From an uncultured Aquincola sp. (GTDB lineage Bacteria > Pseudomonadota > Gammaproteobacteria > Burkholderiales > Burkholderiaceae), in the NCBI GenBank assembly GCA_937883885.1, contig CAKZXL010000047.1, positions 1 to 5,895 of the forward strand: a DNA stretch of 5,895 nucleotides. The letters are read 5' to 3'. The notes under the pieces were generated by a model. It did not search any database. It was not told the DNA's origin and was given only the letters and a program-made list of their open reading frames with translations. The translations under genes and the position numbers were made by a program. Of the stretch, positions 1 through 5,895 are shown one piece after another. The first letter of the stretch is position 1, and the number at the start of each line of letters is the position of its first letter.

Positions 1-1119
1 CTGTCCAAGCCGGGTACCAACCTCAGCGGCACCATCTCGCTCAACCTCAACATCGACCTGCGGCCCAAGGCCTCGGTCGACTGGAGCCTGCGCAGCCTGT
101 GGATCCGCGCCAGCGCGGGTGCCGACTACGAGATCAAGCCCGAGCTGGGCCTGACCGCCACCTATGGCAAGACACCCGGCGGCTTCCGCGTGCCGGTGGA
201 AAGCAAGAAGAAGAAGTTCGACGCCAAGCGCGCCAAGGACAAGGTCGGCACCACCAAGGTCCCGTTCAAGAAGACGCTGATCAAGATCGACCTCGGCCGT
301 GCCATTCCCTATGCCGGCGCGGTGCTCGACCTGAGCCTGAACCTGGAGGTGGGCGTGGACTTCACCGGCGAGATGTCGGTGACCATCACACCCACGCTGA
401 CGATGGCCGGCGACTTCGGCGTGCGCGGCTACTACGAGTGGCGCTGCTGCCGCTCCAACGACCGCGAGTTCTCGGCCTGGTTCAACATGCCCACACGCCA
501 GCCCGGCATCTCGGGCGAGCTCAAGGGCACGCTGGCGGTGGAGCCGTATGCCGAGCTGAACCTGGCGGCCGGCCTGCGCGGCGTGGCGCCCGAGGTGGCC
601 AAGGTCTTCGTGCGCGGCGGCGTGATGTTCCGCGGCGAGGCGGCCACCAGCTTCAGCTATGCCACGATGTTCCGCGAGGAACGCGGGCCTTCCACCTGGG
701 CCGAAGGCCGGGTGGTGGGCAGCTCGCGCAAGTACTGGGAGGACTGCTCGCTCGACACCCGGGTGCGCAACGGCGGCTCCTGCGCCTGCAACAACGACGA
801 GACCAAGCGGCATTGGTGGGGCGGCTCCTACGTCTCGCGCAAGTGCGTGCAGCGTGGCGATCCGGTCAGCGTGCCGGGCCCGGTGCGCAAGATCCCGCAG
901 CGCTGCGTGAACGAGCCCGAGCTGGCCCTGGGCGTGTACCTGCACGGCAAGGCGGGCGTGGTCACCTCGTCCAGCAACTTCGCATGGCCCTTCCGCGGCT
1001 GGTTCGACTTCCTCAACCGCGAGGTCAACTTCTTCGACCAGGAATGGCCGATCTGGGAATACCCCGCCAAGGACAACAGCCCCGATGCCGAACTGGTCGG
1101 CTGCAAGGACATCACGTGA
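1..1119 (+). CDS. Unrecognised beta-rich, cysteine-containing protein (5' end missing)
   Basis: The frame is open from the first base to a TGA at 1117-1119, giving 372 visible residues; the true start lies upstream. An internal GTG at 190 would only be a default start and is unlikely, because the frame upstream of it reads as ordinary protein. I do not recognise the family. Visible features: long runs of alternating polar and hydrophobic residues (about 8-55, 94-140 and 168-222) suggest beta strands. A basic stretch at 69-95 holds eleven lysines, including KKKK at 69-72. Eight cysteines (149, 150, 249, 261, 263, 282, 302, 368) all lie after residue 148. The C-terminal third is rich in Trp and Phe. 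An even number of cysteines and no transmembrane helix would suit a disulphide-bonded exported protein, but any signal peptide is outside the window. The stop overlaps the tpsB start by four bases, so the genes probably share an operon. The reading frame is well supported; function is unknown. Confidence 0.85.
   Translation: MSKPGTNLSGTISLNLNIDLRPKASVDWSLRSLWIRASAGADYEIKPELGLTATYGKTPGGFRVPVESKKKKFDAKRAKDKVGTTKVPFKKTLIKIDLGRAIPYAGAVLDLSLNLEVGVDFTGEMSVTITPTLTMAGDFGVRGYYEWRCCRSNDREFSAWFNMPTRQPGISGELKGTLAVEPYAELNLAAGLRGVAPEVAKVFVRGGVMFRGEAATSFSYATMFREERGPSTWAEGRVVGSSRKYWEDCSLDTRVRNGGSCACNNDETKRHWWGGSYVSRKCVQRGDPVSVPGPVRKIPQRCVNEPELALGVYLHGKAGVVTSSSNFAWPFRGWFDFLNREVNFFDQEWPIWEYPAKDNSPDAELVGCKDIT
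1105..1109 (+). promoter_or_regulatory. Ribosome binding site of tpsB, inside the end of gene 1
   Basis: AAGGA lies six bases before the GTG at 1116. It supports that GTG over the in-frame ATG at 1044, which would put about 24 hydrophilic residues before the signal peptide. Because the site lies within the last codons of gene 1 and the start overlaps its stop (GTGA), translation of tpsB is probably coupled to gene 1. Confidence 0.6.
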
Positions 1120-2774
1120 CGCCGCGCGCCAAGCGCCGCCCGGCGCTGGCCTGGCGCCGCGTGGCGGTGGCTGCGGCCACCTGCGCGGTGGCGGGCGCCG
1201 CCTGGCCGCCGGCCGTGGCCCAGCCGGCGCCGGCCGAGTCCGGCGCCAGCGCCGAACCCACGGTCACGGTGCAGGCCTTCGAGATCGAAGGCGCCGAGCA
1301 GGTCGGCGTCGATGAACTGCAGGCCGTGCTCGCGCCCTGGCGCGGCCGGCCGTTGACCCGCCAGGCGCTGGGCGAAGCCGCGCGTGCGGTCGAGCGCCAC
1401 TACCAGGTGGCCCACCGCCGCCTGGCCCGGGTGACGCTGCCGCCGCAGGACGTGACCGACGGCCGGGTACGGCTGCGGGTGTCCGAAGGCCGGCTGGGCC
1501 GCGTGGTGGTGCAGGCCGAGGGCCTGCGCGCCATCGCCCCGGAACGCGCGGTGGCCGCCATCGAGGCGCTGCAGCCGCGGGGGCAGGCCTTGTCGCTGAG
1601 CGCGGTGGAACGCGCCACCATGCAGCTGGCCGAATGGCCGGGCCTGGAGGTGCGCAGCAGCCTGGTGGCCGGCAGCGGCGCGGGCGAAACCGACGTGGCG
1701 CTGGTGCTCACCGACCGCCGCCCCTGGGACCTGCAGCTGCGCGCCGACAACGAAGGCGCCCGCGCCACCGGCCATGCCCGGGTGTCGGCCGATGGCTGGG
1801 CCGTGCTGCCCGGCGGCGGCGGCCATGCGGTCACCGCCGGCACCATGGTCAGCGAAGGCAGCCGCCTGCTGCGCCTGGGCGCCAGCACGCCGCTGCCGGA
1901 CGCCGGCTGGCGTGCCTCGGTGTACGGCAGCGCGCTGGACTACCGGCTGGTGACGCCCGAGTTCAATTCGCTGGACGTCAAGGGTCCTTCGCAATCGCTG
2001 GGCCTGGGCCTGTCCTGGGCCATCGACCGCAGCGCCTTCGGCAGCCGCGATGCCTCGGCCCAGCTGGAGCGGCGCTGGTTCCGCAACAAGGCGCTGGACA
2101 CGGTGCTGTCCGACTACCGCATCGACGTGCTGACGCTGCGCTATGCGCGGCAATCGAGCGACGAAGCCGGCGACGCCCGCCGCGCCTGGGAGCTGAGCCT
2201 GGCCGTGGGCGACGTGGACCTGACCGGCTCGCCCAACCGCGAGGCCGATGCCCTGACCGCCGACACCGCCGGCGGCTATGCGCTGCTGCGCGGCGCCTGG
2301 CAGTACGGCCGCCAGGCCGGCGCGCAGGCGCGCTGGCTGGTGCGTGCCAGCGGCCAGTGGACCGGGCAGAACCTGGACGTGTCCGAGCGCATGCCCATTG
2401 CGGGCCCGGCCGGCGTGCGCGGCTACCCGGTGGGTGAAGCCACCGGCAGCCGCGCCTGGCTGGGCAGTGCCGAATGGCAGCAAGGCCTGGCCGGCCTGGG
2501 CCAGCCCGCGCTCACGCTGGCGGGCTTTGCCGACACCGGCGTGGCCTGGCAGTACGCCGATGCCGGCTTTGCCGGCGCACCCACCCACAACCGGCTGCGC
2601 CTGTCGGCCGCCGGCCTGTGGCTGGAATGGCGGCCCCAGGCCTGGCCGCTGGTCACCCGGCTGACGGTGGCGCGCCCGCTGGGCCACCACCCGCACCCGA
2701 CGGCCAATGGCAGCAACCAGGACGGCAGCCACTTCGGCACCCGCTGGTGGTGGAGCGCGCAATGGTCGCTGTGA
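1116..2774 (+). CDS. TpsB outer-membrane transporter, ShlB/FhaC/HecB family
   Basis: This is the outer-membrane pore of a two-partner secretion system: it binds the TPS domain of its TpsA partner in the periplasm and passes it to the cell surface. The 552-residue product is a normal length for the family. A basic start (RAKRR), a hydrophobic core and an AVA|Q site near residue 35 form a Sec signal peptide. POTRA1 spans about 50-130 and carries the family block LPPQDVTDG (108-116) followed by SEGRLGRV. POTRA2 spans about 130-200, with WPGLEV in its middle. The rest is a beta-barrel beginning near W204. VRGY at 434-437 is the conserved loop L6 tip, and FADTG at 471-475 is the barrel-wall motif; in FhaC-type Omp85 proteins the equivalent Arg (R435) and Asp (D473) form the lid-lock contact. 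The chain ends in an aromatic-rich strand, WWWSAQWSL, with Leu rather than the more usual Phe or Trp last. The only cysteine seen is C23, within the signal peptide. It lies directly upstream of the tpsA gene, its presumed substrate. Few residues separate the signal peptide from POTRA1, so a FhaC-type plug helix is probably absent. Confidence 0.95.
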   Translation: MTPRAKRRPALAWRRVAVAAATCAVAGAAWPPAVAQPAPAESGASAEPTVTVQAFEIEGAEQVGVDELQAVLAPWRGRPLTRQALGEAARAVERHYQVAHRRLARVTLPPQDVTDGRVRLRVSEGRLGRVVVQAEGLRAIAPERAVAAIEALQPRGQALSLSAVERATMQLAEWPGLEVRSSLVAGSGAGETDVALVLTDRRPWDLQLRADNEGARATGHARVSADGWAVLPGGGGHAVTAGTMVSEGSRLLRLGASTPLPDAGWRASVYGSALDYRLVTPEFNSLDVKGPSQSLGLGLSWAIDRSAFGSRDASAQLERRWFRNKALDTVLSDYRIDVLTLRYARQSSDEAGDARRAWELSLAVGDVDLTGSPNREADALTADTAGGYALLRGAWQYGRQAGAQARWLVRASGQWTGQNLDVSERMPIAGPAGVRGYPVGEATGSRAWLGSAEWQQGLAGLGQPALTLAGFADTGVAWQYADAGFAGAPTHNRLRLSAAGLWLEWRPQAWPLVTRLTVARPLGHHPHPTANGSNQDGSHFGTRWWWSAQWSL

Positions 2775-2792
2775 GCAGCACCCCCCTTTTTC

Positions 2793-2819
2793 CTGCCGGC
2801 GCCCTGATGGCGCGGGCAG
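2793..2819 (+). other. Imperfect hairpin between tpsB and tpsA
   Basis: Two 11-base arms (2793-2803 and 2809-2819) can pair with a single G-G mismatch (2798/2814) around a five-base loop, CTGAT. What follows is CCCTTCTTTCCC rather than a clean T run, so it is not a convincing intrinsic terminator. It sits 19 bases after the tpsB stop and ends 34 bases before the tpsA start. It could be a weak attenuator, an RNA-processing or stability element, or chance in GC-rich sequence. Confidence 0.35.
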
Positions 2820-2840
2820 CCCTTCTTTCCCAGTTGTTGC

Positions 2841-2846
2841 GAGGAG
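2841..2846 (+). promoter_or_regulatory. Ribosome binding site of tpsA
   Basis: GAGGAG lies seven bases before the ATG at 2854, which is near-ideal spacing. It fixes the tpsA start and gives the exoprotein its own strong initiation site, unlike the coupled start of tpsB. I see no convincing promoter in the 79-base gap, so transcription probably reads through from upstream. Confidence 0.75.
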
Positions 2847-2853
2847 TCGCACG

Positions 2854-5800
2854 ATGAAGTCTTCTGCGAGCCTGAATACCGCCTACCGCCTGGTGCGCCG
2901 CGCCGATGCGCAGTGGGTGCCCGTGCCCGAGACCGCCACCGGCCATGGCGCCGCCCGTGCCGGTGCGGTGATGGTGGCCCACCTGCTGCTGGCGGCGCTG
3001 CCGCTGGTGGCCAATGCCGGCCCGCCGGGCGCCACCACCTTGCCTTCCGGCGGCAGCCTGGCGGCCGGCCAGGCCAGCTGGCAGGCCCAGGGCAGCACCC
3101 TGACCGTGAACCAGGCCAGCCAGCGCGCCGTCATCGACTGGCAGCGCTTCGACCTGGGCAGCCAGGCCAGCGTGGTGTTCAACCAGGCGGCCGGCCGCAA
3201 CGCCGCCACGCTCAACCGCGTGCTGGGCCAGCAGCCCAGCCAGATCCTGGGCCGCATCCAGGCGCCGGGGCAGGTGTTCATCAGCAACCCGGCCGGCGTG
3301 ATCTTCGGCGCCGGCGCCAGCGTGGACGTGGGCGGCCTGGTGGGCACCACGATGTCCATCAGCAATGCCGACTTCATGGCCGGCAACGGTGTGTGGCAGC
3401 GCCAGGGCAGCACCGGCGCGGTGATCAACCAGGGCACGCTGACGGCTGCCGACGGCGGCTACGTGGCCCTGCTGGCCCCCGAGGTGCGCAACGAAGGCGT
3501 GGTGCTGGCGCGCGCCGGCACCGTGGCCCTGGCCGCCGGTGAAAGCATCCGGCTCGACTTCGACGGCCCGGGCCTGTCCAGCGTGCTGGTCACACCCGCG
3601 GCCATCAAGACCCTGGTGGACAACCGCCAGGCCGTGCTGGCGCCCGAGGGCCTGGTCATCCTGTCGGCGCGCAGCGCCGAATCGCTGCGCAGCGGCGTGG
3701 TCAACCAGGCCGGCGTGGTGGATGCGTCCAGCATGGTGTCGCGCGGTGGCCGCGTGATGCTGGAAGGTGACAGCATCGCGCTGACCGCCGGCAGCCGCAT
3801 CGATGCCACTGGCGCCACCGGTGGCGGCAGCGTGCATGTGGGCGGCGGCTGGCAAGGCAGCGGCCCGCTGGCCGGCGCCACCACGGTGGTGATGGCCGAA
3901 GGCGCCAGCATCGACGCCAGCGCCACCCGGCGCGGCGACGGCGGCGAAGTGGTGCTGTGGAGCGACGTGGGCCGCGCAGGCACCCGCACCGAAGCGCAGG
4001 GTCGCATCAGCGCCCGTGGCGGCGCCGAAGGCGGCGACGGCGGCCGGGGGGAAACCTCGGGCCACACGCTGGACGTCCGCGGTGCCACGGTCGATGCATC
4101 CTCCGCCAAGGGCCGCGGCGGCCGCTGGCTGCTGGACCCCACCGACCTGACCATCGACGCGGCGCAGGCCGCCACCATCGTCACCGCGCTGGAAGGCGGC
4201 ACCGACACAGCGGTGCAGACCGCCAACGGCAGCGTGATCGTGGACAGCGGCATCCGCTGGACCAGCAGCGCCGACCTGACGCTGGATGCGGCCGCGGACA
4301 TCCACGTGCGCGCCCCCATCCTGGCCGAGCATGCCAACGCGGTGCTCACCTTCAAGTACGGCCAGGGCGCCGTGGCCGCGGGCAACACGGCCGACTACCA
4401 CGTGCTGGCGCCGATCGGCCTGAACGGCGGCCCCAACTTCGTCACCCTCAAGGGCAGCGACGGCACGCCCATCACCCACACCGTGATCAACGCCGTGGGC
4501 CTGGAAAACGACAACGGCGGCCTGACGCTGCAAGGCATGCGCGGCAACCTGGCCGGCCACTACGTGCTGGGCTCGTCGCTGAACATCGGCCATGTGGCCA
4601 GCTGGAACAGCGGCGCCGGCTTCACGCCGGTGGGCGACAACAGCACGCCCTTCACCGGCACCTTCGACGGCCTGGGCAACACGCTGATCGGGCTGACGAT
4701 CAACCGGCCGTCGGCCGAGTACCAGGGCCTGTTCGGCAGGACGCAGGACGCCAGCATCCGCAACCTCGGCTTGGCCGATGTCAGCATCACGGCTTCGGCG
4801 CGTGGTGGCGCCCTGGCCGGCGTGGTGGGTGCCAACACGCAGGTGTCCACGGTGTATGCCACCGGCACGGTGGCGGGTGGCAGCATGCTGGGCGGCCTGG
4901 CCGGCGCGCTGTCCAGCGGCGTGGTGGTCAGCGACAGCTACCTGAGCGTCAACGTCAACGCCAGCGGCGGCTGGGCGGGTGGCCTGGCCGGCGACCAGAG
5001 CGGCGCCACCGTGCAGCGCGTGTTTTCCACGGGTTCGGTGAGCGGGGGCTTCAACACCGGCGGCCTGCTGGGCGGCAAGAACGGCACCGTCGCCAACAGC
5101 TTCACCACCGGATCGCTGTACGGCTACAACTTCGGCGGCACCGAAACCAACAGCGGCAGCCGCAGCGCTTCGCAGCTGAAGCAGGCCAGCACCTTCGCCA
5201 GCTACGACCTCGCCAACGTCTGGACCATCTACGAAGGCCAGACCACGCCGCTGCTCAATGCCTTCCTGACGCCGGTGACGGTGACGGCGGCCGCGCAGAA
5301 GACCTACGACGGCACGCTCTATGCCGTGCTGGCCGATGCCACGCTGTCCGTGCCGGGCCTGGCCAACCAGCTGCAGGGCACGCTGGTCTATGGCGGCGGC
5401 GCCAACTCGGTCAACGCCGGCAGCTATGCCGGCACCACCGCTTCGGGCCTGTACTCCGGCCAGCAGGGCGTGCGCATCAGCTATGCGCCGGTGGGCACGC
5501 TCACCATCGACCCCAAGGCCTTGAGAGTGGCCGGCGCTGCGGCCGTGAACAAGGTGTACGACCGCAGCACCACCGCCACCGTCGGCGGCACGCTGCAAGG
5601 CGTGGTGGGCAGCGACGACGTGTCGCTGGTGGCGGCCGCCAGCTTTGCCGACAAGAACGTGGGCACGGCCAAGCCGGTGACGGCCAGCTTCTCGCTGGGC
5701 GGTGCCGCCGCGGGCAACTACACCGTGTCGCAGCCCACGGGCCTGTCGGCCGACATCACGCCGGCCACCTTGACGGTGAGCGGCGTGGTGGCCGCCAGCA

Positions 5801-5895
5801 AGGTCTACGACCGCGAGACCCTGGCCACCGTCAGCGGCGGCACCCTGTCGGGCGTGCTGGGCAGCGACGAGGTGGCCCTGGCCAACGGCAGCGCC
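2854..5895 (+). CDS. TpsA filamentous-hemagglutinin-family exoprotein (3' end missing)
   Basis: This is the secreted partner of the upstream TpsB. The frame is open from ATG 2854 to the last base, giving 1,014 residues with no stop, so the C-terminus is outside the window. Residues 1-55 form an extended signal peptide: an ESPR-like start (NTAYRLV at 8-14, QWVPV at 20-24), a hydrophobic core at 37-53, and an ANA|G cleavage site. Residues 60-180 are the TPS/hemagglutination-activity domain: DWQRFDLG (95-102), LNRVLG (120-125), NPAGV (145-149, a variant of the NPNGI motif), then FGAGASVDVGGLVGTT. A glycine-rich beta-helical section follows, with the family block ETSGHTLDV (400-408) and WLLDP (425-429). 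GLUG-type repeats cover about 625-757, and MBG/YDG repeats run from about 807 to the window edge. No cysteine is visible, as usual for TpsA proteins. Family members act as adhesins, biofilm matrix proteins or hemolysins; this repeat make-up favours a large adhesin, which is inference. Toxin or anchoring domains at the unseen C-terminus cannot be excluded. Confidence 0.95.
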   Translation, partial: MKSSASLNTAYRLVRRADAQWVPVPETATGHGAARAGAVMVAHLLLAALPLVANAGPPGATTLPSGGSLAAGQASWQAQGSTLTVNQASQRAVIDWQRFDLGSQASVVFNQAAGRNAATLNRVLGQQPSQILGRIQAPGQVFISNPAGVIFGAGASVDVGGLVGTTMSISNADFMAGNGVWQRQGSTGAVINQGTLTAADGGYVALLAPEVRNEGVVLARAGTVALAAGESIRLDFDGPGLSSVLVTPAAIKTLVDNRQAVLAPEGLVILSARSAESLRSGVVNQAGVVDASSMVSRGGRVMLEGDSIALTAGSRIDATGATGGGSVHVGGGWQGSGPLAGATTVVMAEGASIDASATRRGDGGEVVLWSDVGRAGTRTEAQGRISARGGAEGGDGGRGETSGHTLDVRGATVDASSAKGRGGRWLLDPTDLTIDAAQAATIVTALEGGTDTAVQTANGSVIVDSGIRWTSSADLTLDAAADIHVRAPILAEHANAVLTFKYGQGAVAAGNTADYHVLAPIGLNGGPNFVTLKGSDGTPITHTVINAVGLENDNGGLTLQGMRGNLAGHYVLGSSLNIGHVASWNSGAGFTPVGDNSTPFTGTFDGLGNTLIGLTINRPSAEYQGLFGRTQDASIRNLGLADVSITASARGGALAGVVGANTQVSTVYATGTVAGGSMLGGLAGALSSGVVVSDSYLSVNVNASGGWAGGLAGDQSGATVQRVFSTGSVSGGFNTGGLLGGKNGTVANSFTTGSLYGYNFGGTETNSGSRSASQLKQASTFASYDLANVWTIYEGQTTPLLNAFLTPVTVTAAAQKTYDGTLYAVLADATLSVPGLANQLQGTLVYGGGANSVNAGSYAGTTASGLYSGQQGVRISYAPVGTLTIDPKALRVAGAAAVNKVYDRSTTATVGGTLQGVVGSDDVSLVAAASFADKNVGTAKPVTASFSLGGAAAGNYTVSQPTGLSADITPATLTVSGVVAASKVYDRETLATVSGGTLSGVLGSDEVALANGSA
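4726..5124 (+). repeat. GLUG-type repeat tract in TpsA
   Basis: Residues 625-757 of TpsA hold about four units of roughly 28 residues. The glycine cores are GALAG (652-656), GGLAG (680-684), GGLAG (709-713) and GGLLG (736-740), spaced 28, 29 and 27 apart. Between them recur strand segments of the type YATGTV (668-673), FSTGSV (724-729) and FTTGSL (750-755). This is the pattern of the GLUG motif, common in large bacterial surface proteins and IgA-peptidase-like adhesins, and probably extends the beta-helical stalk. It is a protein-level repeat; I saw no exact DNA repeat. Confidence 0.75.
5272..5895 (+). repeat. MBG/YDG repeat tract in TpsA, continuing past the window
   Basis: Three tandem units of about 80-83 residues begin at P807, P887 and P970. 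Each has a hydrophobic strand and then a YDG/YDR signature: KTYDG (816-820), KVYDR (900-904) and KVYDR (983-987). The first unit is divergent and more like an MBG domain (NAGSY followed by a closing strand). The second is a full YDG unit with GTLQGVVGSDDVSL, FADKNVGT and GNYTVSQPTGL. The third matches the second closely (GTLSGVLGSDEVAL) and is cut by the window edge. Such domains are usually tandem stalk elements in surface adhesins, so more copies probably follow. Confidence 0.8.

Noticed and set aside
99..1115. Upstream extension of the tpsB frame, giving an 891-residue protein
   Set aside because: This part overlaps gene 1 in another frame and reads as Arg/Gly/Ala-rich shadow sequence. The signal peptide and ribosome site place the tpsB start at GTG 1116.
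1182..1184. C23 of TpsB as a lipoprotein attachment cysteine
   Set aside because: The preceding residues (AAT) do not fit a lipobox, since Thr at -1 is not accepted. A better signal peptidase I site (AVA|Q) follows at residue 35, as expected for a TpsB protein.
2793..2831. Rho-independent terminator after tpsB
   Set aside because: The stem is followed by C-rich sequence with only short T runs. The T run at 2787-2791 is on the wrong side for the + strand, and the genes are probably cotranscribed.
828..2852. A 674-codon open frame on the minus strand across gene 1 and tpsB
   Set aside because: It has the same composition artefact (Ala, Gly, His, Gln, Arg-rich). It spans two + strand genes and the gap between them and has no family motif.
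2653..5598. A 981-codon open frame on the minus strand across most of tpsA
   Set aside because: It is the mirror of a high-GC gene whose third-codon bias removes stops from the opposite strand. Its product is low-complexity Ala/Gly/His/Gln/Arg with no domain I recognise, while the + strand encodes unmistakable TpsA domains.
4726..5895. CRISPR-like or mobile-element repeats
   Set aside because: The periodicity is in whole codons inside an open frame and matches known protein repeat domains. There are no exact short direct repeats with unique spacers, and I saw no terminal inverted repeats or transposase.

Overview
The window is very GC-rich DNA (roughly 70% by eye, not counted) with almost no non-coding sequence and all genes on the + strand. 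The gene content is a two-partner secretion (type Vb) locus. An ESPR-type extended signal peptide on the passenger and the Burkholderiales-like style of the GLUG and YDG modules suggest a betaproteobacterium, probably of the order Burkholderiales. This placement is inference; no taxonomic marker gene is present.

Layout: (1) positions 1-1119 hold the 3' part of an unrecognised gene. Its product is rich in predicted beta strands, has a lysine-rich stretch, and carries eight cysteines confined to its C-terminal 60%. (2) Positions 1116-2774 encode a TpsB/FhaC/ShlB-family outer-membrane transporter. Its GTG start lies inside the stop of gene 1 (GTGA, 4-base overlap), so the two are probably translationally coupled. 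(3) A 79-base gap holds an imperfect hairpin and a good Shine-Dalgarno site. (4) Positions 2854-5895 encode the first 1,014 residues of a TpsA filamentous-hemagglutinin-type exoprotein, which is still open at the window edge. Its order is ESPR signal peptide, TPS secretion domain, a beta-helical section ending in a WLLDP block, a GLUG repeat tract, then MBG/YDG repeats.

How they should work together: TpsA leaves the cytoplasm by Sec under its long signal peptide. Its N-terminal TPS domain is recognised by the periplasmic POTRA domains of TpsB, and it is threaded through the TpsB barrel to fold as a beta-helix on or outside the cell. An adhesin or biofilm role is likely from family knowledge but is not shown by the sequence. 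The upstream cysteine-containing protein is the least explained part. Its tight coupling to tpsB makes it a candidate accessory or third component, or a second exported protein.
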